Origin: Magnaporthiopsis rhizophila
Taxonomy: Eukaryota; Ascomycota; Sordariomycetes; Magnaporthales; Magnaporthaceae
NCBI GenBank assembly: GCA_003049465.1
Contig: PYSS01000085.1
Span: 113,445-177,444 of the forward strand
Direction: 5' to 3'
Length of the DNA: 64,000 bases
In this document: positions 1-10,367 of the stretch, one piece after another
Layout of the letters: each line of letters opens with the position of its first letter
Numbering within the stretch: position 1 is the first letter of the stretch
The notes under the pieces: model-generated
Told to the model about the DNA's origin: nothing
The model's input: the letters and a program-made list of their open reading frames with translations, nothing else
Database searches by the model: none
Program-made: the position numbers and the translations under genes

Positions 1-2420
1 TTGCTTTTTATCGATAAGTTACGAAACAGGCTCGGCAAAGCTAAATAATTTACAGTTTTGGATTTATATAAAGCATATAGCCTGTTAAAAATTACAAAAG
101 GAGATAAATGGAAAACTGTTTTCCGAACCCGGCTGGGAATATATAAATTATTAATAATAATTTTTGGGCTTATTAATACACCAGCCACATTTTAGCAAAT
201 AATTAACTATATATTGCAAAAATATTTAAATATTTACGCATTTGTTTATTTGGATAATATCCTAATTTTTTCGGAAATATTAAAAAAATACAAAAAACAT
301 ATGTATAAAATTTTGCAAAAGTTGCAAAACGCAAAGCTTTTAGTTAAGCCCGAAAAATATGCATGGTATATACAAAAAATAATTTTTTTAGGATATATGG
401 TTATACCTGGTTAAGTACGGATAAAACCAAAAAAAATACAAGCGGTAAAAAAATAGCCCAAACCGATTAATATTAAGGAAATATAAGATTTTTTAGGTTT
501 TCTGAACTTTTACCGACAATTTATCCGGAATTTTAGCAAAATTGCACTTCTATTTACAAATTTTACCAAAAATAACCACCAGTTTTATTAGGGGATATAA
601 AAATAAAAGGCTTTTGATTTAATAAAAAAAGCTATAATATAGGAACCAGTATTAATTTTACCAAACCCAAATAAATTTTTTAAGGTTAAAACCGATATGT
701 TAAATTTTGCAATCGGAGCCTAATTTAGCTAATAAAACGATAATAAAAAGTTATATTTTTACATTTTCCTATTATATAAATTTAATAAATTGGAATTAAA
801 TTATTCAATTTATAATAAAAAGTTTATAATTATTATTTAAGCGTTAAAAAAATGAAGGATGTATTTATACCAAATAAATTATTAAATTATGGTTTATACG
901 GATTATAAAAACCTAGCACATTTTACTATTTACCAAATACTAAACAAATAATAAATCCAGTAAAATTAGTTTTTTCAAAATTATAATTTTAGAATTAAAT
1001 ATAAAAAAGGGTTGAAAAACGGGCGGGTAAATGCCCTAAACCGCCGACCGAATCATAAGAATAAAATACTGCCAAAAATGCACACGGTTTTAGCACAAAA
1101 ACCAAACGGATTTTTGGTTCCAGCATAGCAGATACTAGCAAAAATTACGCTTTAAAAAGGATGGATTTTTGAAAAAATCCAGCAAATTTACGGCCAAATG
1201 GCCCATGGATATTAAGGGGTGATCAAAACCTGGAAAAAATTGCGGTAATATTACGGGTTTACGGGTACCCAAGTTATAATCCAAAAAGCAATTAAAAATT
1301 GCAAAAGCTGTGCTAAAAAATAAGGCTAACAGGCACAAATTTTACGGATTATTGCAATTTTTGCTAGCGTTTAACAAGGTTTGGCAAAAAATTACGATAA
1401 ATTTTATAATTAAACTTCCCAAATCGAAAAAACTTTTGATAAATATTCAGTACGATAGCATTTTAATAATGGTAAACAGGCTTACCAAATATACTCTGTT
1501 ATTATTTTATAAAAAAAATAGCGATATTATAAAACTGGTATATATTTTTATTAGGAATATAATTTTGGACTATGGAACATTCGATAAGCTGATTACGGAT
1601 CGAGATAAACTGTTTATAAGCAAGTTTTGGAGGATTTTAATGGTTAAACTCGGAATAAAACATGCATTATTAATAATTTATTATTTTAAAACAGATAAGC
1701 AAATAAAATGAATAAATGAAATTATAAAATAATATTTATACTATTATATTAATTATAAATAAATTAATTGGGTATAATTATTTTTTATGGCTTAATTTGT
1801 TTATAATAGTTCGGTATACAAAAATACGGAAATTATACCGTTTTTTGCAAATTATAGGTTTATATTTATGGTGTATAAGGAACCCAAAGCAGAAAAAAAT
1901 GCTTTAATAGCGGAAATACAGGTTACCAAAATAATTAAATTATATAAACATTTGTAAAAAAAAGTTTAAAAAGTTTTAGAAATGCATATCTATCCAAACG
2001 AATAAAAAAAAGCTTAAAGGATTAATTTTTAAGGAGGGGGATAGCATTTATTTTGTGCATTGCAATATTAAGATAAAATGGCCAAATAATAAGCTGGATT
2101 ACAAAAAATTTGCACTATTTAGGGTTAAAAAAATAATTTTGCTAGTTAATTACAAATTTTAATTAACGCCAACCATAAAAGTTTATCCTATATTTTATAT
2201 TTCCTTATTAAAACCGGCACCGCCTGGTTCGGAAAGCACAAAATTAATAAAAATTAACCCAAACCAAAAATGGGAAATCGAAAAAATCTTTAATAACAGG
2301 TTACGCTACCGCAAATAATAATATTTGGTTAAATGGGCAGGGTACAAATATAAGCATAATATATAAAAAAAAAAAACCTTAAAAATTGCCAAAAATTTTT
2401 ACAAAAGTATCAGCAGAAAC
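1..2420 (+). mobile_element. Degenerate Ty3/gypsy chromovirus pol: RT, RNase H, integrase, chromodomain
   Basis: Read across stops, the plus strand gives a collinear gypsy pol. The reverse transcriptase palm motif VYLDNILIFS lies near 240-280 (family YLDDILIFS, second Asp changed to Asn). RNase H signatures follow, including VYTDYKNLAHFT near 890-930. The integrase has an H2C2-like stretch near 1195-1320 (KNCKSCAKK) and a core with ITDRDKLFISKFW near 1590-1630. A chromodomain-like tail (YLVKWAGYKYKHN) sits near 2320-2360 and marks the element as a chromovirus. Stops throughout make it non-functional. The 5' end lies outside the window. Confidence 0.88.
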
Positions 2421-3171
2421 AATTACAAGAAGAACCTTTCGATAAGGATCGAGATACGCTACCACTGCGCTATACAACCTAAGGAAATTGTTAAAAGCCT
2501 GCCAATTTATCCGGTTGAAAAAAGGCAAGCAAATCAAGATCTGGATTAATCCCGAGCTTATTCCAGCCAAGTAATAAGGAAAAATCAAAAGCCGGAAAAT
2601 CGGGAGGCACACCAAAAGGCTATATAGCTGCCTTTTAAGCTTTTTCCCGTTCCACCCGCTCCAACTCCTTAATATTATTAATTTCATACCAAATAGCACA
2701 AGTAAGTTTTTTGCGCTATTATTTTTTTTGTTTTTGCAAACGCTCGATTTTAGCAAAAAATATTCGCAGCTTCTTTTCTGCAATTTTTAGCTTTGCCTCC
2801 AGGCAAAAGTGCTGGATATTATAAATAAATAAATATTTGGGGGCCGGGCCCAGAACGTTACAATAAAAATAACCTTAACAAATGCACCGCTCGCAACAGG
2901 AATAATTATAAAAGGATATAATGCATTAATACAGGTTATTAGCCTTACAGTTGAAATAGAAAGGTATAAAAACAAAAGAAAATAAAATAACAAAAAAAAG
3001 ATTATTTTAACGAACGGTCGAAAACGCCGGCTTACGCTTGTGTACCTGACCAGATAATTTGTTAAAAAAAAAGCAAATAAAAAAGGTAAAAAAAAGGAAC
3101 TTATTATTAACGGAAAAATAAAAACGGAATAATTATAGCCAAAAGAATTTGGCCTAAAAAAAGGGACCTGG

Positions 3172-3634
3172 TATTATAACTATAATTAGCAAAAGGCAAA
3201 AATGTTAAGGCTAATCCCTAATGGAACACCTTTACCCCGCAATTAGTAAAGCCAAAAGCCGAATAATTAAGGCCAGGAACAAAAGGGTTACAAAACCAGG
3301 TATTTACCTAACTAAAATGCTATATTAGCTATGGATATAGCACATATAATACAGGATATATTGGCTATAAATATAGCATATATAGCACAGGTACGATATA
3401 GCAGAAACACAAATATATAAAGGAACGTTCCTATCTTATTTAAAAATAGTTCTTAACTGAGGCCTCGGTATTAGTTAACCTAAATTAGCTCCAAAACATT
3501 CCTTTGGGCAAGCAATAACAAACAATATTCCTACCAAACCCCAAATCATTTGCAAGGCAACCTTGCAACCCAGTACTGCTCAACGCCGCCCCTAGATACC
3601 CTACCCTAAAAGCAGAAGGCCTGTGATTATAACA
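3172..3634 (+). repeat. 3' LTR of the gypsy chromovirus (copy A, heavily RIP-mutated)
   Basis: The stretch starts directly after a polypurine tract (AAAAAAAGGGA, about 3155-3165), as a 3' LTR should. Both ends match the copy at 4591-5202: the start TATTATAAC corresponds to TGTTACGAC there, with only C-to-T and G-to-A changes, and the end is TTATAACA. The middle is more diverged between copies. Terminal TGTTA...TAACA is the expected short inverted repeat of an LTR. The boundaries come from this two-copy comparison. Confidence 0.75.
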
Positions 3635-4344
3635 CCAGGCCGGAATAAAATGGATTATACCATTATTATTAGAATCGATTACAAATATATTAGCTAGGTT
3701 GGGTGGAAATAATAACGGCTATAAATATATAATAATCCCGTAATTCCTTATTAATATTAATTTATTAATATTTTAAAAGGGCTTTTTGCGATAAGATAAA
3801 TAGTCCGGGATAGCAAAGCGAAAATGAATATTTATTATTATAATAGGTTAAGGAATCACCAAATATTGCATTAATTATAAAACCCGCAATTATCGTTATT
3901 CTCTTTTTCCCAATTTTAAATAAAGTGGTTGCTGGTAGCGAAATATGCGGATTATTACCCTTTAATCAGGCCAGTATCAATCTGATTAAGGATTTTAAGG
4001 GCAGGGTTTCAGAGCTGTATAAATATTATTAGGGGAATAAAATAAATAAACAAAACAAATAACGAAATAATATATATTAACGGGGTTAATCGTTTTTTTT
4101 TTAAAATACCGATCCGATTAGCCACCCGATTATCGGATATAGGTATTTTTATAATATACCTCTATATGATAAGATTTTGTACCCGATTCTGCTATTCGAG
4201 GCAAATAATAAGAAGCTATTGCAATCCGATACAGGGATTATATGCCAGTGCCTGTTAGCGGATCTGGCCGATAATATTATATTTAACCCGAACCAGTTTG
4301 GCATATTTATTAGTTAGGTTTTTAATATGGGCTGCGGTACCGAG
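3635..4344. other. AT-rich spacer without recognisable gene
   Basis: This is degenerate AT-rich sequence between two LTR copies. No reading frame or conserved motif was recognised on either strand. It is probably the RIP-mutated interior of another repeat. Confidence 0.5.
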
Positions 4345-4450
4345 TGTTACGACCGCATTACGCCCGGAGGGGATAGGAGGGCTGGGGCTAAGCCCCAGTG
4401 GTACGCCTTAACCCCGCGGCGGGGTAGCACGGTCAGGTCACGTGATATTA
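4345..4450 (+). repeat. Truncated LTR start (copy C), little RIP damage
   Basis: The sequence begins TGTTACGACC and shares about 100 bp with the start of the LTR at 4591, including the palindromic CTGGGGCTAAGCCCCAG near 4390. It remains GC-rich, unlike copy A. Similarity fades after about 4450, so only the 5' end of an LTR is present. Confidence 0.6.
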
Positions 4451-4590
4451 AGAGGGATCTCTGGATCTGTCTGCAGAAATAATAAATTTATAAATCCAAA
4501 AGGGATTTTTAAATCTGTTTGTAAAAATAACAGATCCACAAATTTAAAAAATTAATATGGAGGATGCCTGATTATAAAAAGGGTAATAAC

Positions 4591-5202
4591 TGTTACGACC
4601 ACAGCTGGCAAAAGACAGGAGGGCTGGGGCTAACCCCCAGCGGAACGCCTCTACCCCACAGTTATGGTAACCAAGGATCACATAATTAAGGCCAGGAAAA
4701 AAGTCACGTGCGGAGTTGGTGATCTGTGATTTTAAAAAACCGAATTACAGATTACAAATTAAAAGTAAGGGATAATTTGTAATTTTATAAGAAAAAATCA
4801 CAGATTACAAATCACAAACCTAGGATACAAAGGACTGCCACCAAAAATCCGTACGCAAAAGGCAGGTATATAAGGAGGGGTTTTTTTATTGCCCTAAATA
4901 ATTCTTAACTAAGGTTTCAGCATTAATTAACCTAAATTAGCTCCAAAATACCCTTTTGGGCAAATAATAACAAATAATTGTTTTATTAAATCCCAAATTA
5001 CGTACAAGGCAATCTTGCAACCCAATATTATTTAATGCTACCCTTAAATGCTGTCACGGGACTAGACCAAGGTAGTACCCGTTACACCAAAGCAAAAGGG
5101 AACGTTGTCATATCCGGGGCTACGACGTGCTTGGTCCTTATATAAGGGATCGTACCGTGACAAATGCCTTACCCTAAAAGTAAAAGGCTTATAATTATAA
5201 TA
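4591..5202 (+). repeat. 5' LTR of a second gypsy copy (copy B), interrupted by a 111-bp insertion
   Basis: The start TGTTACGACC and the end TTATAATA correspond to the ends of copy A. It shares the long block around 4905-5050 with copy A (3455-3600). A 111-bp insertion at 5052-5162 interrupts it. The gag relic at 5385-5800 lies downstream in the correct order, so this is best read as a 5' LTR. Confidence 0.7.
5052..5162. mobile_element. 111-bp solo-LTR or MITE-like insertion with 5-bp target duplication
   Basis: The element starts TGTCACGGGAC and ends GTACCGTGACA, a terminal inverted repeat matching at 10 of 11 positions, with the TG...CA ends of LTRs. It is flanked on both sides by AATGC (5047-5051 and 5163-5167). 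Comparison with LTR copy A, which lacks the insert, confirms the junctions. A TATATAAGGGA box lies near 5140. It is far less AT-rich than its host LTR. Its size and ends fit a solo LTR of a very small (TRIM/SMART-like) retroelement; a MITE is the alternative. Confidence 0.8.
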
Positions 5203-5384
5203 TTTTAACTGATCCTGTTCAGCATTTACTGGAGGTAATAAATAATAGCAATTATAGCAATTATAGCCAAACCGATCGAAACCGTTATTATAAATAATAA
5301 GGTTTATAATAACCCCGCCCTGGCCTTAAAAATCCTTATCGAAAAGTTTAAAAAATTTAAGAAATTGCCTAAAACAATCCCAAT

Positions 5385-5800
5385 TTATAAATTCCCATTT
5401 CGGATAAGTATAACGGAAAAAAAGGCAAATTTAAACCGTCCTTACGAAATATAAAAGCTATTTCATGTTTTACCAGGATAATTTCCAAAACGATTACCAA
5501 AAGGTGGTTTATACTGCTATTTGCCTCGATAATAAAATTAAAAATTGATTTAAACCTGTATAAGCTGATTATTTAAAAAAAAAATAACAAATTAAGCAAA
5601 TTTACCAAACTAATATTTGCAAATTTTGATAAATTTGGCGAGGAAATTGCCAAAATATTCAGGCAGGTAAATAAAAAGTAAATAACCGAAAAAAGCTGTT
5701 TTAGCCGCGCCAAAAAGGACTAATATCCATTTATATTGCCAAATTTTAATAATTTATTAATAAATTTAACCGGACGGAAAATACTAAAATGTTTTAATTT
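5385..5800 (+). mobile_element. Degenerate gypsy gag relic
   Basis: Read through stops, the plus strand resembles the retrotransposon gag domain. A Phe/Tyr-rich start (KSYFMFYQDNFQ), a TAICLDNK segment and an IFANFDKFGEEIAKIF segment fall in the order seen in fungal gypsy gag. It lies downstream of the LTR at 4591-5202 and likely belongs to that element. Several stops make it dead. Confidence 0.65.
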
Positions 5801-5913
5801 TACCAGGGATTAAAAAATAATATAAAAAATAAATTGGCTAAGGAAAATAAGCTTAAAGATTTTGTTAATTTTGTTACCAAAAGTATTTGTATTAATAATA
5901 AATTGTATATATA

Positions 5914-6134
5914 TGTTACGAATATAACAAATATGTTACAAACAAGCGTTTTGCTCCAAGGGGTAAGGCACTTAGGAGAGGAATTAAGCAGTGCTTGAAT
6001 AGCAAGGTCGCTTTGCACGTGACTTGGGGATGTTTGAAAAACAGTAGTTTTAATTGCTTGCCTAATCCCGGGGCCTTCCAGGGAAGACCCCTTTTCCCTA
6101 CGCGCGCACGCGTATAAAAATGACGTTTTAACAC
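5914..6134. mobile_element. GC-rich LTR-like insertion inside an AT-rich gag relic
   Basis: A GC-rich segment starts TGTTACGAATATAACA and ends GTTTTAACAC. ATATA occurs immediately outside both ends (5909-5913 and 6135-6139), a possible 5-bp target duplication. It contains ACGCGCGCACGCGTATAAAAA, a TATA-like box, near 6097-6118. The flanking AT-rich sequence reads as one gag-like protein on both sides. Low sequence complexity around the ends makes the target duplication less certain than for the 111-bp insert. Confidence 0.45.
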
Positions 6135-6314
6135 ATATACTTATAATCGTTAAATTTGAAAATTATAAATTCGATATTAATGAAAGCCCTGAAATAGTTT
6201 ATAACCAATTTAAAAGCATAATGGCGGAATTTAAAAAGATTTGCAGTAAAGTTCAAGCTTTAAAAGCTTTAAGCTTAAATTATAACCAAAATTTACAAAT
6301 TCCCTGCCCTTAAC
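6135..6314 (+). mobile_element. Copia-like gag relic
   Basis: The plus strand reads a short stretch (KFENYKFDINESPEIVYNQF and onward to LSLNYNQNLQ) that resembles the copia-type gag/UBN2 region, where a module of this kind precedes the zinc knuckle. It ends exactly at the LTR-like unit beginning at 6315. No start, no full domain and no zinc knuckle remain. Confidence 0.35.
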
Positions 6315-6618
6315 TGTTAGAATCAATGCTGATTGTAAGGGAAAGATATAAAACGATAGTAGTAGTGCAGGGTAGGTCGATATAGTATAAGGTAGGTAGT
6401 TGTATTGTATTAAAGCCTTGGAGGCATAAGGGCATGAGAGCATAAGGAAGGGGAAATCTTCCTGTATCCCTTAAAAGGAAAGGTCCTTTATATATATAAT
6501 AATTAAGGCCCGTGCGTGCGTGCGCCCTGGCCGCGTGCCTTAGGCCTGGCCTGGGCTTAGCCCTGGCCCTAGCCCTAGCCACGTGACCGTATTACGTAAT
6601 GCAATACCAACATTAACA
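6315..6618 (-). repeat. Probable copia-type solo LTR, minus orientation
   Basis: The unit begins TGTTAGAATCAATGCTGATTG and ends CCAACATTAACA, so TGTTA...TAACA frames a 304-bp stretch. On the minus strand the order is GC-rich promoter-like part, TATATATATAAAGG box, then a 3' end CAATCAGCATTGATTCTAACA, which resembles fungal copia LTRs. No convincing target duplication was found. Confidence 0.5.
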
Positions 6619-6745
6619 AATATAATTAAAAAAAAATTTAAAACTTTTTTTACGAAATATAAAAGCTATTTCCAGATTTATTAAAACAATTTCCAATATA
6701 AGCATTAAAAAATAGCCTATATTATCACGCGCTTGAATGGTAAAG
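6619..6745 (+). mobile_element. Second gypsy gag scrap
   Basis: The segment repeats the gag region at about 5440-5520, with near-identical TACGAAATATAAAAGCTATTTC in both. It then runs into a different transposon remnant. It shows that two copies of the same gag existed before decay. Confidence 0.5.
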
Positions 6746-6754
6746 TTATTAAAT

Positions 6755-6870
6755 TGGCCGAGGAGGTATGGGAATCTATTCCGAAGGAGCTGATTAATAA
6801 TTTGGTTAATTCTATGCCCTATAGGGTTGAGGTCCTCTACCAGGCCCGGGGTTGGTATATTAAATATTAG
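6755..6870 (+). mobile_element. Tc1/mariner-type transposase C-terminal remnant
   Basis: The plus strand reads VWESIPKELINNLVNSMPYR followed by VEVLYQARGWYIKY and a stop. This matches the conserved C-terminus of fungal Tc1/mariner transposases (W-[DE]-S-I-P-x-E-L-I, then S-M-P-x-R, then G-W-x-x-K-Y). Only the last 40 or so residues survive; the DDE catalytic part is absent. Confidence 0.72.
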
Positions 6871-6950
6871 CGTATTGTAAATAATAAACTCCGTCCAATT
6901 TTATGTTTATTGCAATTAACGGCATGCGGATAGCTTCATTTTTGATCAAA

Positions 6951-7405
6951 TGCGGCCCCTTTGAAGTAGGGGGGTTGGTGGTGGTGAGCGTGGTCCATGC
7001 ACGGATTTGCGTTTTTTTTTTGCACACAACTGTATGATTAGGCAGCTAGCTTGAACAATTATGTGTCCCACAACTATGGCAGGTGGAAAATCGCAAAACA
7101 CTCATCTCCTTGGGCAGCCCTTGTGGCTGAGTCAAAGGTTTTAATTCTCACAAGTTAGGCCCAAGCAACAAGGGACGCCTGCCCGCTGTAGGAGAGGGTC
7201 GCAGGTCCATCACATTAAAGGGTTTGGAAGCGATGGTGCGGCATTGGCCAAGTGATTGGAATGAATATATACATGATTTTAATAGACTAGATCTGGCCTC
7301 CGTACAAAGCGGCAAGAAAATACCTCTATCGACGATCTTGGTTTAGCTGGGATGTGGTCTGCGGCCGCGCCGGAAAGCCCGCGACAGCAGCATGCAGCGT
7401 CATGC
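6951..7405. other. Intergenic, boundary of the repeat block
   Basis: Mid-GC sequence with a T run near 7012-7020. No gene, tRNA or repeat could be supported. Confidence 0.6.
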
Positions 7406-8508
7406 TCAATCGCCGGACCTAGGCTCTGCGCTCAGCTCGGCTATCGACCCGGACCGTACCGACGGAGTGGCCGGTGAATCCTCCCGTAGCGACACCAGCC
7501 TGGACTGCGAGGCCTGCGGGGTGGCGTGCCTCGTCGGCGAGCCGAGCGGGTCGGCGGGTAGTTCGTAGGTATTAGGGGACGTCGGCGTGAGCGTGTCCTT
7601 TGAAGGAATGCGTCGCGCCCAGTGGGTGCCGCGCGCGACGGAGCCGGGGCGCCGCGGCGGCCTGGTCTCGCCGCGGGCGTTTGTGGGGACGCGCGGGGCC
7701 GTCATCAGGCCTCCGCGAGGGTCCTGCACGACGACGGTGCGGCTGTCGTCGTCGTCAACGCCCAGCTGCGTCTGCTTCCGCACGCGGCGGACGAGGTAGC
7801 CCAGCACGCCGGCGAGAATGAGGACGAATAGGGTCGCGCCCACCGCGAGTCCGGCCTTCTCGCCGTCGCTGAGGCTGCCGTGAGCTTCCTTGTTGGCCCC
7901 GGTGAATTCGGGGCTCGTGGTCGTCGATGTGTTTTGGATTGGCAAGGTTGACTGGTGGAGGGTCCCTGTTGTTTTGGTTGGATTGGAGGGCGTTGCTGTG
8001 CTGCTGTTATTGCTTGACGTTGTCTGGTTGGCGCTGGTGGCTAGCGATCCCAGGGACTGAAAGGTTGGTAATAATTGCGTCTTGGTTAACAGCATGTGGT
8101 GGGATTGAGGAAAAAGTAGGTGGTAAGAGTAGCAGAGCGCACCTGATCGTGGCTGTCGAGCTGGAAAAAGGGGGAGTAGTACAGCGCGTCATCGTTGACC
8201 CCAAAAGCGTATTCTCCAAGGCCAAGCGACAACGGGAGTGTGGCCGTGTACTGTGCTTCACTCGTGTCGGCCAGCTTATCGACGAGGACGAGACCCTGCT
8301 TGTTGGGCGACTTGGTGAACAGGAAAATTGATGCGGTCCCTCCACTGCTGCCGGTCCACGAGATGGTAAAAGGCCGGCCTCTAGTCACGTCCCAGTCCTT
8401 GTTGCTAAAACGCAGTGCCCGCTCCTGGCCGCTCACGAGCCCGAATACGGCTGCGATGATGAGAAGCAGCGCTGGCAAGAGCCGTGGAGCGCCTAATCTT
8501 GCCCACAT
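7406..8508 (-). CDS. Secretory single-pass membrane protein with Kre9/KNH-like domain
   Basis: The CDS is 7406-8056 joined to 8143-8508 on the minus strand. The 86-bp intron is phase 0 with GTGCGC donor and TTTCAG acceptor. The protein is about 338 residues. The start at 8508 gives a clean signal peptide (MWARLGAPRLLPALLLII); an upstream ATG at 8568 would bury it. Residues about 30-115 form a beta-rich domain (RGRPFTISWTG, then LGEYAFGV, then YYSPFFQL) like the Kre9/KNH N-terminal domain of fungal Ser/Thr-rich surface proteins. A Ser/Thr/Asn-rich stalk, a membrane helix (AGLAVGATLFVLILAGVLGY) and a basic, proline-rich cytosolic tail follow. It probably sits in the plasma membrane facing the wall. 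The exact role is unknown. Confidence 0.8.
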
Positions 8509-9450
8509 CCTGGCTGGGTGGCGTGCAGAGCAAAGGAGTTCGCTGGTATCGGCGGTGGCGCGGGGCACGCTATATGTCCATCCTTGTTCGCGGCGGAGCG
8601 AATCATGCCAAGCAGCAGCAAGCTGGAAAGGAAAGAGGCCGGGAAGCAGACTATGGGGAAGACAAATTATGTTGGAGGGCAGTTAGGACATGCCCGCGTC
8701 TCGCTCCGCGAGCTTGGGGACGGACGCCGAGACGGCCAGGGTACTGTGGGGACGTTCAAACGGGCTTCGTGGTGTGCGTGGAGTTCGGCATCGACCCTGG
8801 GACCAACAGCCAAAGCAGCATGCGCAAGGGGACCGGAGCGAAATTTGACAATGTTACAGCTTGGCAATCCACACTGGGAGGGGTCACCGCATCCGCGGCG
8901 TCGGATCATTCCCGTCCAGAGTCTAGAATGAAAGGAATAGCAAGCTGTCAGGGAAAAGCAATTAATTGACAGTCTGTGCCTTGGAGATGCAGGCGGCAAG
9001 ACAGCGGCACGGCCAGCTTGGCCTGGGATTCGGGAGGGAAAATGTAGCTTGGCCATGAAAATTGTTGCCAAAATGGAGGAGCTGATGGTCTGGTTCCTGG
9101 TCCCAGAACAAACCCTGGGAAGGCTGCTGCTGCCAACCTGGACGACGAAAGTCCTGTTCCATGCACCGAAGACCGAAGGAGCATTGTGCTTATTTTCCCT
9201 GCGTGGGCTGGCCAAGTCCACCACCCACACACCAACGACCAAAGATCTGACTGGGGATCCTGGCACTTTTGTTTGTCGCTTCTGCATTGCCGTAGCTGAC
9301 ACCCCCAAATTTCCTTGCCAAGTGGCGTCCAGCTTCCTGGATACCAGGGAGTGGGTAATGAGACCACACAATTGCAAGATTGTTCCCGGGGCGTCAACAC
9401 GAGTCCCCGGGAACAAAGATAATACCGGCCCAGCGCCTGCCCGGCCGACG
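8509..9450. other. Intergenic region
   Basis: This is the upstream region of the Kre9-like gene and the lost 5' part of the hydrolase relic. Several overlapping open frames exist on both strands, but none shows a family motif or plausible exon structure. Confidence 0.5.
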
Positions 9451-9455
9451 CACAG

Positions 9456-10339
9456 CCCGTGCTGGTGTGCTTTGGTGGTGCGGACTCGACGCAGAAGGAG
9501 CTGCAATTCCTCTCCGCAGCCGAAGGCCCGCCGCTCGGGTACGCGGTCCTGACCTTTGACGCGCTGGGCCAGGGCCTGGTGCTCCGTCGCGATGGGGTGC
9601 CGCTCCGGCCGGACGGCGAGGCCGTCATGACGGCCGTGCTGGACTTCCTCGATGCGTACGCGGCTTGGCACCCGGAGGCGGACCTGGACGTCGAGGGCGG
9701 CCTGGCGGTGACGGGCCAGTCGCTGGGCGCGCACCTCGCGCTCCGGGGCGCGGCCGACCCGCGCGTCCGGGCGTGCCTGGCCGTCGACCCCATCTACAAC
9801 CTGTGAGACCTGGCCATGTCGCGCACGCCGGGCTTCGTCGTGTGGCCGTGGGAGAACAACTACGTGGGCTACGGCCTGATTGACTGGGTCGCCATCACGC
9901 ACAGCCGCGTCGACGTGGCGGTGCACTACGTGTTTGCCCGGAATCGGGGCACGTTGGGCAGCCGCAGCCCGGCCCAGCTGCTTCGCGACACGAAGCTCTA
10001 CTCGTTCCGGTTTCACCGCGCCGTCGTCTCTGACTGGGGCGAACACAACGGCAACGCCAACGCCAACGCCAACGCCAACGCCAACGCAAATGGGCCCGCC
10101 GCCGTCGCCGCGGCTTGCAAAATGAGACCACAGCGGTACTATAAAAAGACTGGGGATAGGTTACCTGCCCCGTTCTGGTCACTGGCGCTGGGGCGGACCC
10201 GACCATGTTTATTGCCAACATCACGGTCCACAAGGTCATGGCTGGGCTCGTCAACGTCCACGACAAGGTCAAGGAGCTCTGGGTGCCGCGGGCGTACTCG
10301 GAGGGAGGTGCCCACAAGGCAGCCGCCGCCTCTGTGTGA
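9456..10339 (+). pseudogene. Broken alpha/beta hydrolase of secondary-metabolism type
   Basis: The plus strand encodes the core of an alpha/beta hydrolase: an LVCFGGADS strand, the nucleophile elbow GQSLGAH (GxSxG), and near the end TCPVLVTGAGADPT followed by LWVPRAYSEGGAHKA, the acid and His regions. No start codon or N-terminal domain is present. An in-frame TGA at 9804-9806 stands where relatives have Trp (TGG to TGA). A frameshift between about 10090 and 10160 follows an expanded AACGCC repeat. Fungal relatives are often encoded next to polyketide synthases and act as hydrolases or esterases. It is a pseudogene, tail-to-tail with the methyltransferase relic. Confidence 0.75.
10046..10092 (+). 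repeat. AACGCC hexanucleotide microsatellite
   Basis: About six tandem AACGCC units (near 10050-10087) encode alternating Asn-Ala in the frame of the hydrolase relic. Slippage here may have caused the reading-frame loss just downstream. Confidence 0.85.
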
Positions 10340-10367
10340 CCTGGAAAAATGCCTCACAACAACGAAC

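Larger units (their letters stand above)
1..6950. repeat. AT-rich, RIP-like block of nested dead transposons
   Basis: The block is very AT-rich and has no intact long reading frame. All recognisable proteins in it belong to transposons and are broken by many TAA/TAG stops. Base composition changes sharply near 6950, where ordinary mid-GC fungal sequence begins. Comparing repeated LTR copies inside the block shows mostly C-to-T and G-to-A differences, the signature of RIP, a fungal defence that mutates duplicated DNA during the sexual cycle. Short GC-rich islands (about 4345-4450, 5052-5162, 5930-6130, 6500-6600) stand out as later or escaped insertions. Confidence 0.9.

Noticed and set aside
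1..6950. CRISPR array or bacterial mobile element
   Set aside because: Repeats are irregular LTR pieces, the proteins are eukaryotic retroelement fragments, and introns elsewhere show the genome is fungal.
7080..7230. tRNA-like GGTCGCAGGTCCATC stretch
   Set aside because: It lacks a matching D-arm and acceptor stem and does not match the B-box consensus.
8667..10046. Long minus-strand open frame of 459 codons
   Set aside because: It is the antisense of the hydrolase relic, Arg/Pro/Val-rich with no motif, and runs through a region with clear plus-strand protein similarity.
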